This document shows positions 10,128 to 19,204 of a stretch of 59,099 nt of DNA, piece after piece; within the stretch, counting starts at the first letter, position 1, and each line of letters begins with the position of its first letter. The notes under the pieces were generated by a model. The model made no database searches. It was not told the DNA's origin and saw only the letters and a list, made by a program, of their open reading frames with translations. A program made the position numbers and the translations under genes. Origin of the DNA: an uncultured Flavobacteriaceae bacterium. GTDB lineage: Bacteria > Bacteroidota > Bacteroidia > Flavobacteriales > Flavobacteriaceae. The stretch is taken from contig CALIIC010000029.1 of the NCBI GenBank assembly GCA_938020445.1, forward strand, positions 1 through 59,099, read 5' to 3'.

Positions 10128-11723
10128 ATGAAAGTACTAAGACAGCTTATCCTACTTGCGCTAATTCTAGGCTTTACTTCATGTGAAATTGAAGAAGTTG
10201 CACTCCCTGATGAAACGACCATCAATGCCGTGGACGATGGTATGGACGGTATAAACGGAATTACGGGTGCAACAGCCGTAGTGAACGTATTGGACAATGA
10301 CACCATGAATGGGGCTCCTGCAACAGCTAGTACGGTTACCTTGTCTTTATTGGGTGAAACAAATGCTTATATCTCCTTAAATGCGGATGGTACGATAGAT
10401 GTATCCGCGGGAACACCTGCTGGAGAATACAATTTGAACTATGAAATTTGCGATGGCACGAATGAGGACAGCTGTACATCAGCTTCAGTAACACTCTTTA
10501 TTTTTGCTTCGGAAACAACAGCTATCAATGCTGTAGAAGATTATATGGATAGCATAAACGGAACTACTGGGGCAACTGCGGTAGTCAACGTGTTGGACAA
10601 TGATACTATAGAGGGAACTGCTGCCACTACCAATGCAGTGACGCTCTCCCTATTGGGTGCAACGAACGAGTATATCACATTAAACACGGATGGTACGGTA
10701 GATGTGGCCGCTGGTACGCCTGAAGGGGAATACATTTTAAATTATGAAATTTGTGATGGCACTGATGAGGATACCTGTGCATCAGCTCCCATAACGCTTT
10801 ATGTGTATAACCAAGAGGCTGCTGTTATCGTTGCCGTAGGTGACGGTATGGATGGCATAAACGGAACTGTTGGAGCAACTGCCGTTGTGAACGTATTGGA
10901 CAATGATACCGTGAATGGGGCCCCTGCAATGGCCAATTCGGTAACCCTCTCCTTATTGGGCGCAGTAAACCAATATATTACCCTAAACGCAGACGGTACC
11001 ATAGATGTTGCCGCCGGAACACCCGAAGGGCAATATAATTTAAACTATGAAATTTGTGCTGCTGCCAATGAGGACAATTGTACATCGGCGTCAATAATGT
11101 TGTATATTTTTAACCAAGCGGCTGGCGTAATCGTAGCCGTTGGTGATGGCATGGATGGTATAAACGGGACCACAGGAGCTACAGCTGTTCTTAACGTATT
11201 GGATAATGATACCGTGGATGGGGGCCCTGCAATAGCCAATGCGGTTACCCTCTCTTTATTGGGCGCAGTAAATCAATATATTACCTTGAACGCAGATGGT
11301 ACGGTAGATGTGGCAGCAGGAACACCGGAAGGGCAATATAATTTAAACTATGAAATCTGTGCTGCTGCCAATGAGGACAACTGTACATCGGCGTCAATAA
11401 CACTGTACATTTTTAACCAAGCCGCTGCGGTCATCAATGCCGTGGATGATGGTATGGATGGCATAAACGGAACGATGGGAGCAACAGCCGTTGTGAACGT
11501 GTTGGATAATGACACCATAGATGGTGCACCTGTAATGGCCAATGCAGTAACACTATCTCTCTTAGGGGCCCCGAGCCAATATTTCACCTTAAATGCAGAT
11601 GGTACTATAGATGTTGCCATGGGAACTCCTACCGGGGAATACAATTTAAACTACGAAATTTGTGCAGCTGCCAATGAAGATAATTGCGCATCGGCTTCTA
11701 TTACACTCTTTGTTTCGGACTAA
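10128..11723 (+). CDS. Lipoprotein of five tandem 101-residue Ig/cadherin-like repeats
   Basis: A 531-residue surface protein: signal ending 'GFTSC' (Cys19), a short tether, then five repeats starting at residues 32, 133, 234, 335 and 436, each exactly 101 residues apart (the last ends with the protein). Every repeat carries 'GINGT.GATAVVNVLDNDT', 'VTLSLLG', 'LNADGTIDVAAGTP.G.YNLNYEIC' and a second Cys about nine residues later in 'NEDNC', so each repeat probably forms one disulfide. The 'VLDNDT' core resembles cadherin/VCBS-type adhesin repeats that bind calcium. There is no type IX sorting domain. Function is likely adhesion or matrix scaffolding, inferred from architecture only. The repeats create long antisense open frames that are not genes. 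Confidence 0.88.
   Translation: MKVLRQLILLALILGFTSCEIEEVALPDETTINAVDDGMDGINGITGATAVVNVLDNDTMNGAPATASTVTLSLLGETNAYISLNADGTIDVSAGTPAGEYNLNYEICDGTNEDSCTSASVTLFIFASETTAINAVEDYMDSINGTTGATAVVNVLDNDTIEGTAATTNAVTLSLLGATNEYITLNTDGTVDVAAGTPEGEYILNYEICDGTDEDTCASAPITLYVYNQEAAVIVAVGDGMDGINGTVGATAVVNVLDNDTVNGAPAMANSVTLSLLGAVNQYITLNADGTIDVAAGTPEGQYNLNYEICAAANEDNCTSASIMLYIFNQAAGVIVAVGDGMDGINGTTGATAVLNVLDNDTVDGGPAIANAVTLSLLGAVNQYITLNADGTVDVAAGTPEGQYNLNYEICAAANEDNCTSASITLYIFNQAAAVINAVDDGMDGINGTMGATAVVNVLDNDTIDGAPVMANAVTLSLLGAPSQYFTLNADGTIDVAMGTPTGEYNLNYEICAAANEDNCASASITLFVSD
10221..11720 (+). repeat. Five tandem 303-bp coding repeats
   Basis: Units begin at 10221, 10524, 10827, 11130 and 11433; the fifth is about 15 bases short. 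The period is constant at 303 bases, with no insertions or deletions. Units 3 and 4 are the most alike at protein level, sharing the 'VIVAVGDGMDGINGT', 'GAVNQYITLNADGT' and 'EICAAANEDNC' segments. The pattern indicates recent unequal exchange or duplication, and copy number may differ between strains. Confidence 0.93.
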
Positions 11724-11979
11724 GGTGTTTTTGCATCGTTTATAGACTAAGTTATTTGGTTTTTAAGCATTTTTGCCAAAAAATAAAAAAACCCACGAAC
11801 TAGAGGAGTTATTCCTTAGAAGACCGCTGTCATATTACATTTTTACAAATTCCCCAAGGATGTAAGTCGTTTAAACGTCTATTGATCCCCTTATTCCTGC
11901 TGTTGATATAGAAAAACGATGTTCATCTGGTTACGACCCCTATTTTTAAACCCATCAGAATCAAAGAACGAACAGTAAA

Positions 11980-12486
11980 ATGAATAGATTCATGTACCTG
12001 CTTTTACTGGTCACTTGGGTGCTGCTGTTTGGTCACTGTAGTACCCCTTCAAGAACCATACAGGAGTACCAAGACCAAATTGGCGATACTCCTTTTGACC
12101 CCAGTCGAGATAACCCCGAGTATACCCTATGTGATTCCACCAATGTACTTCATAAAAGGGCCTACATACAATATACCGGAGGAATCAAAGCGATGGAAGA
12201 AGAGTTGTTCGCCAATTATGAGTACCAACCTTCTTATTCGACATTTAGCGGCACATTTATTATCCGGTTTGTTGTTAATTGTAGGAACGAAGCGGGCAGG
12301 TACCGAATGCAAATACTCGATGAAAAGTTTCAAAAAACGACCGCTCCTAAGAACTTGGTAACACATATTCTTAGCATTTCCAAGAACCTAAATAAATGGA
12401 ACCATGCCGTTTATAAGGGAAAGGATCACGATGGGTATCGATTTATTACTATTAAAATGGAAAACGGTCAACTTATAAAAAAATGA
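11980..12486 (+). CDS. TonB-C-terminus-like lipoprotein
   Basis: A 168-residue lipoprotein with signal ending 'LFGHC' (Cys20). From about residue 65 it has the pattern 'GTFIIRFVVNC..EAGRYRMQILDE', a helix with 'ILSISKNLNKW', and a last strand 'GYRFITIKMENGQL'. This resembles the divergent TonB C-terminal domains found in Bacteroidota lipoproteins, not the energy-coupling TonB itself, since no membrane anchor or proline-rich arm is present. The stop overlaps the ATG of the TPR gene by four bases, so they are coupled and likely work together at the envelope. The assignment is moderate. Confidence 0.65.
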   Translation: MNRFMYLLLLVTWVLLFGHCSTPSRTIQEYQDQIGDTPFDPSRDNPEYTLCDSTNVLHKRAYIQYTGGIKAMEEELFANYEYQPSYSTFSGTFIIRFVVNCRNEAGRYRMQILDEKFQKTTAPKNLVTHILSISKNLNKWNHAVYKGKDHDGYRFITIKMENGQLIKK

Positions 12487-13292
12487 AAAAAATAATCTTG
12501 TTAGTAGTACTAATCACTTCATCCTCTGGCTTCGCGCAACCCAATTGTTTTGTGTATCCTGAAGAAAGCGGTGAACGCAAGGCCTGTGAACTAAGCTATA
12601 AGGCCATAGAGTTTCAACAAGGCAGTAAAGAATCCCAAATGCTATTTGACGAGGCAATCGCCATGGGCCCGAAGTTCGCCTGGGCCTACTATCAAAAATC
12701 CGTGCCCTATTTCAAAAGAGGGTTTCTTTATGAAGGCTTACAGCTCTTGAACGAAGCCGTTGCCCTTGAGCCCATAACGTATTTAAGCTATAGGGCGTAT
12801 TGGTACTGGCAATACCGGAACTATGCACTGTGTATCCAAGATTTGGAACAGTATTATGCATTGCCAAAAGCCTATATGCAGCATACTCCTGGAGGCGAAA
12901 AAGACATGCGAATACTACTAGGGTTGGCTTATGCCAAGATTGGTAAGTACGCCAAGGGCATCGAAATTCTCAAAGCGTGTATCAACGACCATGAATCCGA
13001 AGATTATGTGGGTCTGGCAGACTATCATTCATTGGGTGTATTGTATGTGTTGAATAAGCAATACGAAAAGGCAATCGAGGTCCTTGAAAAACAGTTAACG
13101 GTTCTTGAAGATATGGCCGACACCTATTACTACCTTGGCTTGGCCCATAAAGGTTTATCAAATCTTAAGGAAGCCAACATACAGTTTAACAAATCGCTCG
13201 AAATCTTTGATAAACAGAATCGCTTTCGCAATACAAATGCCGGATTCATCGTATACCCTTCTGATGTGAAACATGAATTAGGCACTAATTAG
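12483..13292 (+). CDS. Secreted TPR-repeat protein
   Basis: 269 residues with a cleavable signal ending 'SSGFAQ' near residue 19. The rest is helical with tetratricopeptide motifs: 'FAWAYYQKSVPYFKRGFLYEGLQLLNEA', 'LLGLAYAKIGKYAKGIEILKAC', 'SLGVLYVLNKQYEKAIEVLEKQL', 'YYLGLAHKGLSNLKEANIQFNKSL'. TPRs bind peptides or partner proteins. Four-base overlap with the preceding TonB-like lipoprotein gene suggests the two proteins form a complex in the periplasm. Confidence 0.85.
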   Translation: MKKIILLVVLITSSSGFAQPNCFVYPEESGERKACELSYKAIEFQQGSKESQMLFDEAIAMGPKFAWAYYQKSVPYFKRGFLYEGLQLLNEAVALEPITYLSYRAYWYWQYRNYALCIQDLEQYYALPKAYMQHTPGGEKDMRILLGLAYAKIGKYAKGIEILKACINDHESEDYVGLADYHSLGVLYVLNKQYEKAIEVLEKQLTVLEDMADTYYYLGLAHKGLSNLKEANIQFNKSLEIFDKQNRFRNTNAGFIVYPSDVKHELGTN

Positions 13293-13406
13293 GGCTAGGG
13301 TATCTTTTAGCACCTGCGCACCCCTAATTTAAAACGCCTGCACCTATATGGCCATATGAACAATTGACGAGCGCAGGGTCAAATCGGTTGCCCAAGCCCC
13401 ACTGAA

Positions 13407-14873
13407 CTATTCTTCTATTTCAATAGCTCCTAGGATAGACCAACCACCTTGTAATGAATGATTACTGGTATTCCATTCGCCGATGATGGTTTCCATTTCA
13501 TTTGAAAATAGCATATATGTGTTTCGGGCATCTAAACTCCATGGAGTGTCTTTAGTACTATCCGCAGTAGGCTGTATGATGCGAAGTCCCAACTGGTAGG
13601 TGCCAATTGCGATATCGTTCAGTTGCTCTATTTTAGTTTTCAGTGTAAAAGAAGTAGCTGGCGCAGCTTGTTGTAGGTCGTAATCGACCTCCTCTAAAAA
13701 TGCAACCACCCGATGATCTTTGAGCAAGGCTAGCTGTGGGGTCCAACTATAGTAGATAGGGGCAACACCAATATTTTGCAAGGTAATACTGGTTTCCAGC
13801 TTGTCTGTACGTGATAACGAATCGGCAAAAACCGCTTTGTCTATTTGATAGTTATACCCCATTTTGCGGTGTAAACGCATAAAACCTTGACAATTTGAAG
13901 GGGTAGATTCACAGGGGTTCTTGGCCTGCATGGTAGAATAATGGCCTGTTTCAATAATTTCCATCCCTTTGGAAGAATTATACATTTCAGCATATTCGGC
14001 ATCTGAAACTCCCGGAGGATATTCTCCACCAACTGGACCATTTTCCCATTTCCTATCCTCATTTACAGCTTCATCAAAATCGTAGCTGTGCCCAACAGGG
14101 CCAAAATAGTCATTGTGAAACCCTATATTATCTGAATCACTCAGCGGTTCACGCCATGGGTAACGTCCCATAATACGTACCTTATCAAAACTATTTATGT
14201 AACTATTTAGAATTGTTTCTTTTGTCGCGTCGCTAATTTCGTAGTCAGCGAAACTAGACGTATGCCATTCCCCCCAATAACCAATAAGCCCTAAGTGAAA
14301 AGCATATATTCTGGGATCGTTATCATATTTCTCGGCCAAAGCAGCAATTGCTTGTTGTGCTTGTTCTATAAATTTGGGATTGTTGTAATCTGTGATATAT
14401 TTACCATTGTTCTGGAGACGGGCCACTCCAATTTCATCATACAACCAACTTGGTCCGGCATCCGAGACAGCATCCTCCCCATACCAATCAGCATATAATC
14501 GTAAAATAAGATGACGGCCCTTTGTTCCTGGGCGGTTGATTACTTCTTCTATATAGTTATAATCATAACTTCCGTTTGTGGGTTCAAATTCGCTCCATTT
14601 TAGGTATTGAAAACCAACGGAGGCATGCGCGTCATTATTCCACCAGCCAGTGTTCCAGCCCTTGAGCGGGTTTTTATCCGGACCTTCTGTCTTGGGATAT
14701 ACATGAGCTACCAAATTGACGGAGCTATCTGCATCTTCCTCTTGATCTGGATCGGCACCCTCATCTATTTGTTCCACATCTTCCTTAGGATCGTCGTCCG
14801 TATTGCAAGAAATTAAAAGGGTCATGATACTAAGAAAACCAAATAGGAACTGTGCTCTGAAGATCAGCTTCAT
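13407..14873 (-). CDS. DUF4832/DUF4874 glycosidase-like lipoprotein
   Basis: A 488-residue lipoprotein (signal ending 'LLISC', Cys23) followed by an acidic tether rich in Asp and Glu. The body reads as a TIM-barrel of the DUF4874 type ('NPLKGW', 'YLKWSEFEPTNGSYD', 'LRLYADW', 'LGLIGYWGEWH') followed by a DUF4832 region ('NIGFHNDYFGP', 'HYSTM', 'MHR'-like). The Glu in 'GYWGEW' sits where glycosidases of this fold place a catalytic acid. Members are usually annotated as unknown and linked to carbohydrate work. It stands alone and converges with the TPR gene. Confidence 0.85.
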   Translation of the reverse strand: MKLIFRAQFLFGFLSIMTLLISCNTDDDPKEDVEQIDEGADPDQEEDADSSVNLVAHVYPKTEGPDKNPLKGWNTGWWNNDAHASVGFQYLKWSEFEPTNGSYDYNYIEEVINRPGTKGRHLILRLYADWYGEDAVSDAGPSWLYDEIGVARLQNNGKYITDYNNPKFIEQAQQAIAALAEKYDNDPRIYAFHLGLIGYWGEWHTSSFADYEISDATKETILNSYINSFDKVRIMGRYPWREPLSDSDNIGFHNDYFGPVGHSYDFDEAVNEDRKWENGPVGGEYPPGVSDAEYAEMYNSSKGMEIIETGHYSTMQAKNPCESTPSNCQGFMRLHRKMGYNYQIDKAVFADSLSRTDKLETSITLQNIGVAPIYYSWTPQLALLKDHRVVAFLEEVDYDLQQAAPATSFTLKTKIEQLNDIAIGTYQLGLRIIQPTADSTKDTPWSLDARNTYMLFSNEMETIIGEWNTSNHSLQGGWSILGAIEIEE

Positions 14874-15034
14874 AGGTTAAGATTTTAAGATAAGAGTGCA
14901 GTATTGGGGTATACTGGCTACATCTTTAAGATTAGGACAATAAATACGTAAAGAAGAACAAAATAGTTGCCTAGGTGTGTGTTAAAATCGTTATCCAGGT
15001 TCCCGCGATGCTATTCAGTTTAGCGATGAGCCTT

Positions 15035-16726
15035 TTACTTTCTTAACAAGTTGTAGTACAGGTTTTTAATTTGCCCGCCAGAAACATATACGCCAACAAC
15101 CGCCAGTTGTTTATCTCTTTGTAATTTCAGGTAGTGTACCTTAGGGTTTGGATGAGGTAAAAACGAATTGTCCCCAATTTGATCCAACACCATCACCCTG
15201 TCGTTCATCATCAGCTGTAATTCCCCATTCGTATTTTGAATACTGATGGTATGACCAAGTTCTTCACTCTTATATTCCCCTAAAAAAGCGGTTGGTACAT
15301 CCGTTCGAATTGTAAACTTTTTGCCATGCATTATAAAATCAGCCCCCACACCTACATTGATTTCTCTAAACTCTAGGACATCCATTTCTTTTTTAAACGT
15401 CACTCGGATATTATCGTTGCCGGGGAATAACATTTTGAATCGGTGATCCCCTTCTATGGGCACCATTGGAGTGCGGTTGGCTTCACTCCTACTATAAAAG
15501 AGCGTATCGTTTTCTAAAACTACTTTCCTAGAACTATAGGTATCTTCAAATAGGTAGTTTCCAGTATATTGTCGCAATTCGGTCGCTGGTTTAGTAATGA
15601 ATTTTACCCTTTCTACCTTTTCAGTGGTTGGTTGTACGGCCGGAACGCCATAGTCGGTATTGATCCAATCAAAAATGGGTTCGTATACTTCATCAATGGG
15701 AAAATCAAGGTCGTTTGAAAAGAAAACCAATGAAATGGCATGTTCAGGCAGATACATCATATAAGCCGTATACCCATGATCAAAACCTTCTAAGTGTATT
15801 CTCGAATATCCTTCGCTATTGTCCCTGTATATGCCGGGGGTATAATTGGATTTTTGTCCGTTCAACAGTTGTATCCTCGTATGTAGGTATTCATAAAACC
15901 ACGGTTTTCCAATAGTAGGGTTTCCCATGTTTTGCAACCATTTTGCGAAATCAGAGACAGAGGTGTACAAATTGGTCCCGCCCATAAAAGAAGAATTGTT
16001 CGCTATTTTGGCTAACTCATTATCCGCAGTAGTGTAGCTATAGGATCTGTTTGGAACAAGTTCGTTATGGGAGTCGACAAACAAGCTGTTATTCATTTCC
16101 AAGGGCTCGAATATGTGTTGCCGCACGAATGCCGAAAATGGGATTCCGGAAACCTTCGCAACAACTTCTGCAAGTAAGACAAAGCCCGTTCTATTGTACT
16201 CAAATTTACTCCCGGAAGGAAAATTCAAATATCGCTGTTTTGCAACAATGTCCAATATATCTTGTTTTGTGATGACATCACCATTTTGATAGCCACTCCA
16301 TTTTTTGAGTTCCATGACATCTCGAAGACCACTTGTTTGTTCCATGAGCTGCTTCAACGTGATTTCAAATGGCCATTCACGTGCCAACGGAAGATATTTT
16401 TTTACGTCATCGTGCATAGAAATTTCCCCCTGATCTTGTAGCAACAAAATAGAAAACACCGTAAACTGTTTTGCCAAATCAGCGGCATTGAAAAGCGAAT
16501 TTGGTGTGTTTTTTATCTGGTATTCTAAATTTGCATGTCCATACGATTTTAGAAAAATTGGCCTGTCATTTTCTATGATGGCAATAGCGACTCCTGGTTG
16601 TTCACCATTATCGTAATGACCAAAGAGAGCGTCTAAGGTAGCATCGTGGTGTTTAAGTGCTTTTGGTGACTGCGCCAAGATGCCTTGCGTAAGTAGAATA
16701 CTGATACTAATAAGTAGTTTTTTCAT
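15035..16726 (-). CDS. Class-C beta-lactamase-fold protein with degenerate active site
   Basis: 563 residues, signal ending 'GILAQ' near residue 19, then a serine beta-lactamase/PBP4*-like domain and a beta-rich C-terminal domain. The family's SxxK motif is replaced: 'NAADLAKQFT' places Asp83 where the nucleophile Ser belongs (Lys86 is kept). The YxN motif reads Tyr177-Asn178-Arg179, so the Asn at +2 is Arg. The HxG region reads 'FDHGYTA'. The Asp codon is GAT, unambiguous in the sequence. Hence it is probably not a conventional serine hydrolase; it may be a binding protein or a pseudoenzyme. The rest of the fold appears intact and full length, so it is not simply decayed. Confidence 0.85.
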   Translation of the reverse strand: MKKLLISISILLTQGILAQSPKALKHHDATLDALFGHYDNGEQPGVAIAIIENDRPIFLKSYGHANLEYQIKNTPNSLFNAADLAKQFTVFSILLLQDQGEISMHDDVKKYLPLAREWPFEITLKQLMEQTSGLRDVMELKKWSGYQNGDVITKQDILDIVAKQRYLNFPSGSKFEYNRTGFVLLAEVVAKVSGIPFSAFVRQHIFEPLEMNNSLFVDSHNELVPNRSYSYTTADNELAKIANNSSFMGGTNLYTSVSDFAKWLQNMGNPTIGKPWFYEYLHTRIQLLNGQKSNYTPGIYRDNSEGYSRIHLEGFDHGYTAYMMYLPEHAISLVFFSNDLDFPIDEVYEPIFDWINTDYGVPAVQPTTEKVERVKFITKPATELRQYTGNYLFEDTYSSRKVVLENDTLFYSRSEANRTPMVPIEGDHRFKMLFPGNDNIRVTFKKEMDVLEFREINVGVGADFIMHGKKFTIRTDVPTAFLGEYKSEELGHTISIQNTNGELQLMMNDRVMVLDQIGDNSFLPHPNPKVHYLKLQRDKQLAVVGVYVSGGQIKNLYYNLLRK

Positions 16727-16853
16727 GGTACTGTCCTGGTGTGAAAGTTTCGTTGATTGAATCTTTGACCAAACTATTGTAAATCAACGAACAAAGGATA
16801 TTTGTAAATTGAAAAGGAATACAGATTTATAATTCTGAATCAGAAAAACCTTC

Positions 16854-17909
16854 TTATAAGGACTTTTTGTATTGTGCGGGCGTCATTCCCTTGTGCTTTT
16901 TAAAAGCCGTGTAGAACGAAGTATTTGATTTGAAACCACATTCATTTCCGATACCCTTGATGGTAAGGAGTTGGTTAGAGCGCAACATTTCTGCTGCTAG
17001 CGAAACCCGATATCCGTTTACAAAGTTTGAAAAGCTTTGCCCTAAATTGTCATTGAGGTATTGCGATAAGATATGTTGTTTGGTCTCTAGGCGTTCTGCC
17101 ACATCCAAAAGTTTTAAATCGGAATCGAGATGCATTTTTTCTTCCAAAAAAAGTTGCGGCAACCGATCACCGATCGATACCGCCTCGGCTTCGCTTAATG
17201 TCCTATTTTGGTATTTGGCAGCTGGTGAAAGAAATGACAAACTATGTTGCCGGCGCTTAAAAAACCAAATCATTAAACTGATATAGAAAGTAAATGAAAA
17301 GGACAGGGCACCCACGATATAGGAGGTATATTTATTTGTGCTATATGCCAACCAAATTAAAAAACATCCCGTTACGATATTGATGATCCAATAATCAAGA
17401 TTAGTAGGTTTTTCGGTCTTGGAGAACAGCTTTATAAAAGAACCTCTTGCCTGATAAATGGCCGCAATAAGGTACATCGTCCATTGAGACAGTAACATTA
17501 AGCCAAAAATCCCATCGGGTTTGTATTGCCATAAATACCAATAGTCATTATACGGATATCGAACTCCTGTCACAACCATAAATACCAGTACCGGTAGAAT
17601 ATGGACCAACCAACCGTAGGTTTGAAAACTATTCGGTTTCAGTGCCACTCTGGTATATAAGTATAGAAACGGGCCAATAAGAAAACAAGCGGTTAAGCCC
17701 ACCTGAATAAAGAGGGACGATATTTCGGAATAAAAGGTTAGGAATACCGACTTTAACACGCGAACGCTGATAACGAACAACAGGGCCGCTAAAAAATAAG
17801 TAGTCCTATTTCTATTTTTTATAATAAACGCAAAATAGAGGCTTAGAAACAACCCGTTAAAGGCTCCTAAGGCGCTAAAGAAAAATAGTATTTGATCTTC
17901 TAAGCCCAC
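16854..17909 (-). CDS. Membrane-bound AraC-family regulator
   Basis: A 351-residue protein whose first about 235 residues form seven or eight membrane helices, followed by an AraC HTH domain at about 250-351 ('LLDVAERLETKQHILSQYLND' and 'IGNECGFKSNTSFYTAFKK...TPAQYKKSL'). This architecture, common in flavobacteria, suggests a membrane sensor that binds DNA from the inner face. Lies 128 bases upstream of the beta-lactamase-like gene on the same strand, which it may regulate. A second protein of this type is at 31073. Confidence 0.9.
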   Translation of the reverse strand: MGLEDQILFFFSALGAFNGLFLSLYFAFIIKNRNRTTYFLAALLFVISVRVLKSVFLTFYSEISSLFIQVGLTACFLIGPFLYLYTRVALKPNSFQTYGWLVHILPVLVFMVVTGVRYPYNDYWYLWQYKPDGIFGLMLLSQWTMYLIAAIYQARGSFIKLFSKTEKPTNLDYWIINIVTGCFLIWLAYSTNKYTSYIVGALSFSFTFYISLMIWFFKRRQHSLSFLSPAAKYQNRTLSEAEAVSIGDRLPQLFLEEKMHLDSDLKLLDVAERLETKQHILSQYLNDNLGQSFSNFVNGYRVSLAAEMLRSNQLLTIKGIGNECGFKSNTSFYTAFKKHKGMTPAQYKKSL

Positions 17910-18084
17910 TTCAACTGTTTAATAGCAAATATATAAAAGTGAACGAACTACCTATCATATAAAGGAAAGGAAGTGGCAACCAGACGAATGAGCCACACAT
18001 ACGAGCCGTTAACCGTCCATGATCAAAAAGACAGGTATTCGCATAACTTGCCGATGGAGAACAAACGCAATATCTTCGCGCCCT

Positions 18085-18984
18085 ATGTGGATGTATCTCG
18101 GTCTTTTGGCCGCCCTTTTTCTAGGCCTGCACAATTTATTTAAAAAACATGCCGTACAGGGAAATGAAGTTTTTCCCGTACTCTTAGGCACTATCACCTC
18201 AGGGTTTTTAGTACTTCTCCCCTTCTATCTGGGTTCGGTATTCTATCCAGCGTACATGATTAAAATACAGTTTTATATTACCGATATTTCTTGGGGAAAT
18301 CATGGTTTCATCATAATAAAGTCAGCAATCATGGCCGCTTCCTGGGTTTTGGCGTACCAAGCTTTAAAACATTTACCTATCACCATTGTTACTCCGATAC
18401 GATCAGCTGGTCCGTTTTTTACATTTATCGGGGCAATTACCATCTATCAAGAAAAACCAAGCTTTTGGCAATGGATCGGTTTTTTTTTAATCATTTTTTC
18501 AATCGTGTTATATTCTAGAATTGGAAAAAAGGAAGGCATCCACTTTAGAAAAAACAAATGGATATTTGCCATTATCGGCGCCACTTTTTTGGGGGCGTCC
18601 AGTGGTTTATATGACAAATTTCTGATTCAAAATTTAAGTTTAAATCCACAAACCCTACAATTTTGGTTTTGCTTTTATACCATCCTTATCCTCTTGGTCA
18701 TTTTAACGGTTACTTGGTTTCCCAAGGCGGAAAAAAGAAACGCATTTAAATGGCGTTGGTCGATACCCTTGGTAGGGGTTTTATTGCAAATTGCGGATTA
18801 TTTTTACTTTAAAGCTTTACAAGACCCTGAGGCGTTGATCATGTTACTTTCGGCTATAAAACGCAGTCAGATCCTTATTGCGGTAGTAATCGGCGGGGTG
18901 CTCTTCAAAGAACAGAACAAACGAAAAAAACTAGTGCCCTTAGCGGGCATAATGGGCGGTGTATTTTTAATCCTATATGCCTAA
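18085..18984 (+). CDS. EamA/DMT-family membrane transporter
   Basis: About 299 residues with ten hydrophobic helices and the internal twofold repeat of the drug/metabolite transporter superfamily. 'QALKHLPITIVTPIRSAGPFFTFIGA' is the typical end of the first EamA half; 'ALIMLLSAIKRSQILIAVVIGG' is its counterpart in the second half. The frame extends back to 18019, but that N-terminus is charged and unlike the family, so ATG 18085 (or 18091) is preferred. Substrate unknown. Divergent from the AraC-type regulator at 16854. Confidence 0.88.
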   Translation: MWMYLGLLAALFLGLHNLFKKHAVQGNEVFPVLLGTITSGFLVLLPFYLGSVFYPAYMIKIQFYITDISWGNHGFIIIKSAIMAASWVLAYQALKHLPITIVTPIRSAGPFFTFIGAITIYQEKPSFWQWIGFFLIIFSIVLYSRIGKKEGIHFRKNKWIFAIIGATFLGASSGLYDKFLIQNLSLNPQTLQFWFCFYTILILLVILTVTWFPKAEKRNAFKWRWSIPLVGVLLQIADYFYFKALQDPEALIMLLSAIKRSQILIAVVIGGVLFKEQNKRKKLVPLAGIMGGVFLILYA

Positions 18985-19204
18985 GCGGTACAATGGTTTC
19001 TTGACAGCCGCCGCTTTCATTGCAACAATTAAAAAAGAGCAGTATAAATTAACACCATCAATATGTAACGTTTTGTAATTTTCAGACTCCTTAATACAAG
19101 GAGGCTTTTGTCACCCGGGAAGGAGTTATGTCGTATATCAACGGCTTTATGCCTGATCTGATGAATGCATACGACCTATTTACAACCATTTAGATACCAA
19201 CACA

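Noticed and set aside
10541..11644. Several long minus-strand open frames inside the repeat lipoprotein gene
   Set aside because: They recur at the repeat period, mirror the plus-strand codons and lack coding character of their own.
10221..11720. Evenly spaced repeats that could suggest a CRISPR array
   Set aside because: The 303-base units are continuous coding sequence without short repeats and unique spacers.
19096..19120. Possible terminator after the EamA transporter
   Set aside because: The stem is short with a mismatch and a nine-base loop; the T run is brief and lies over 100 bases after the stop.
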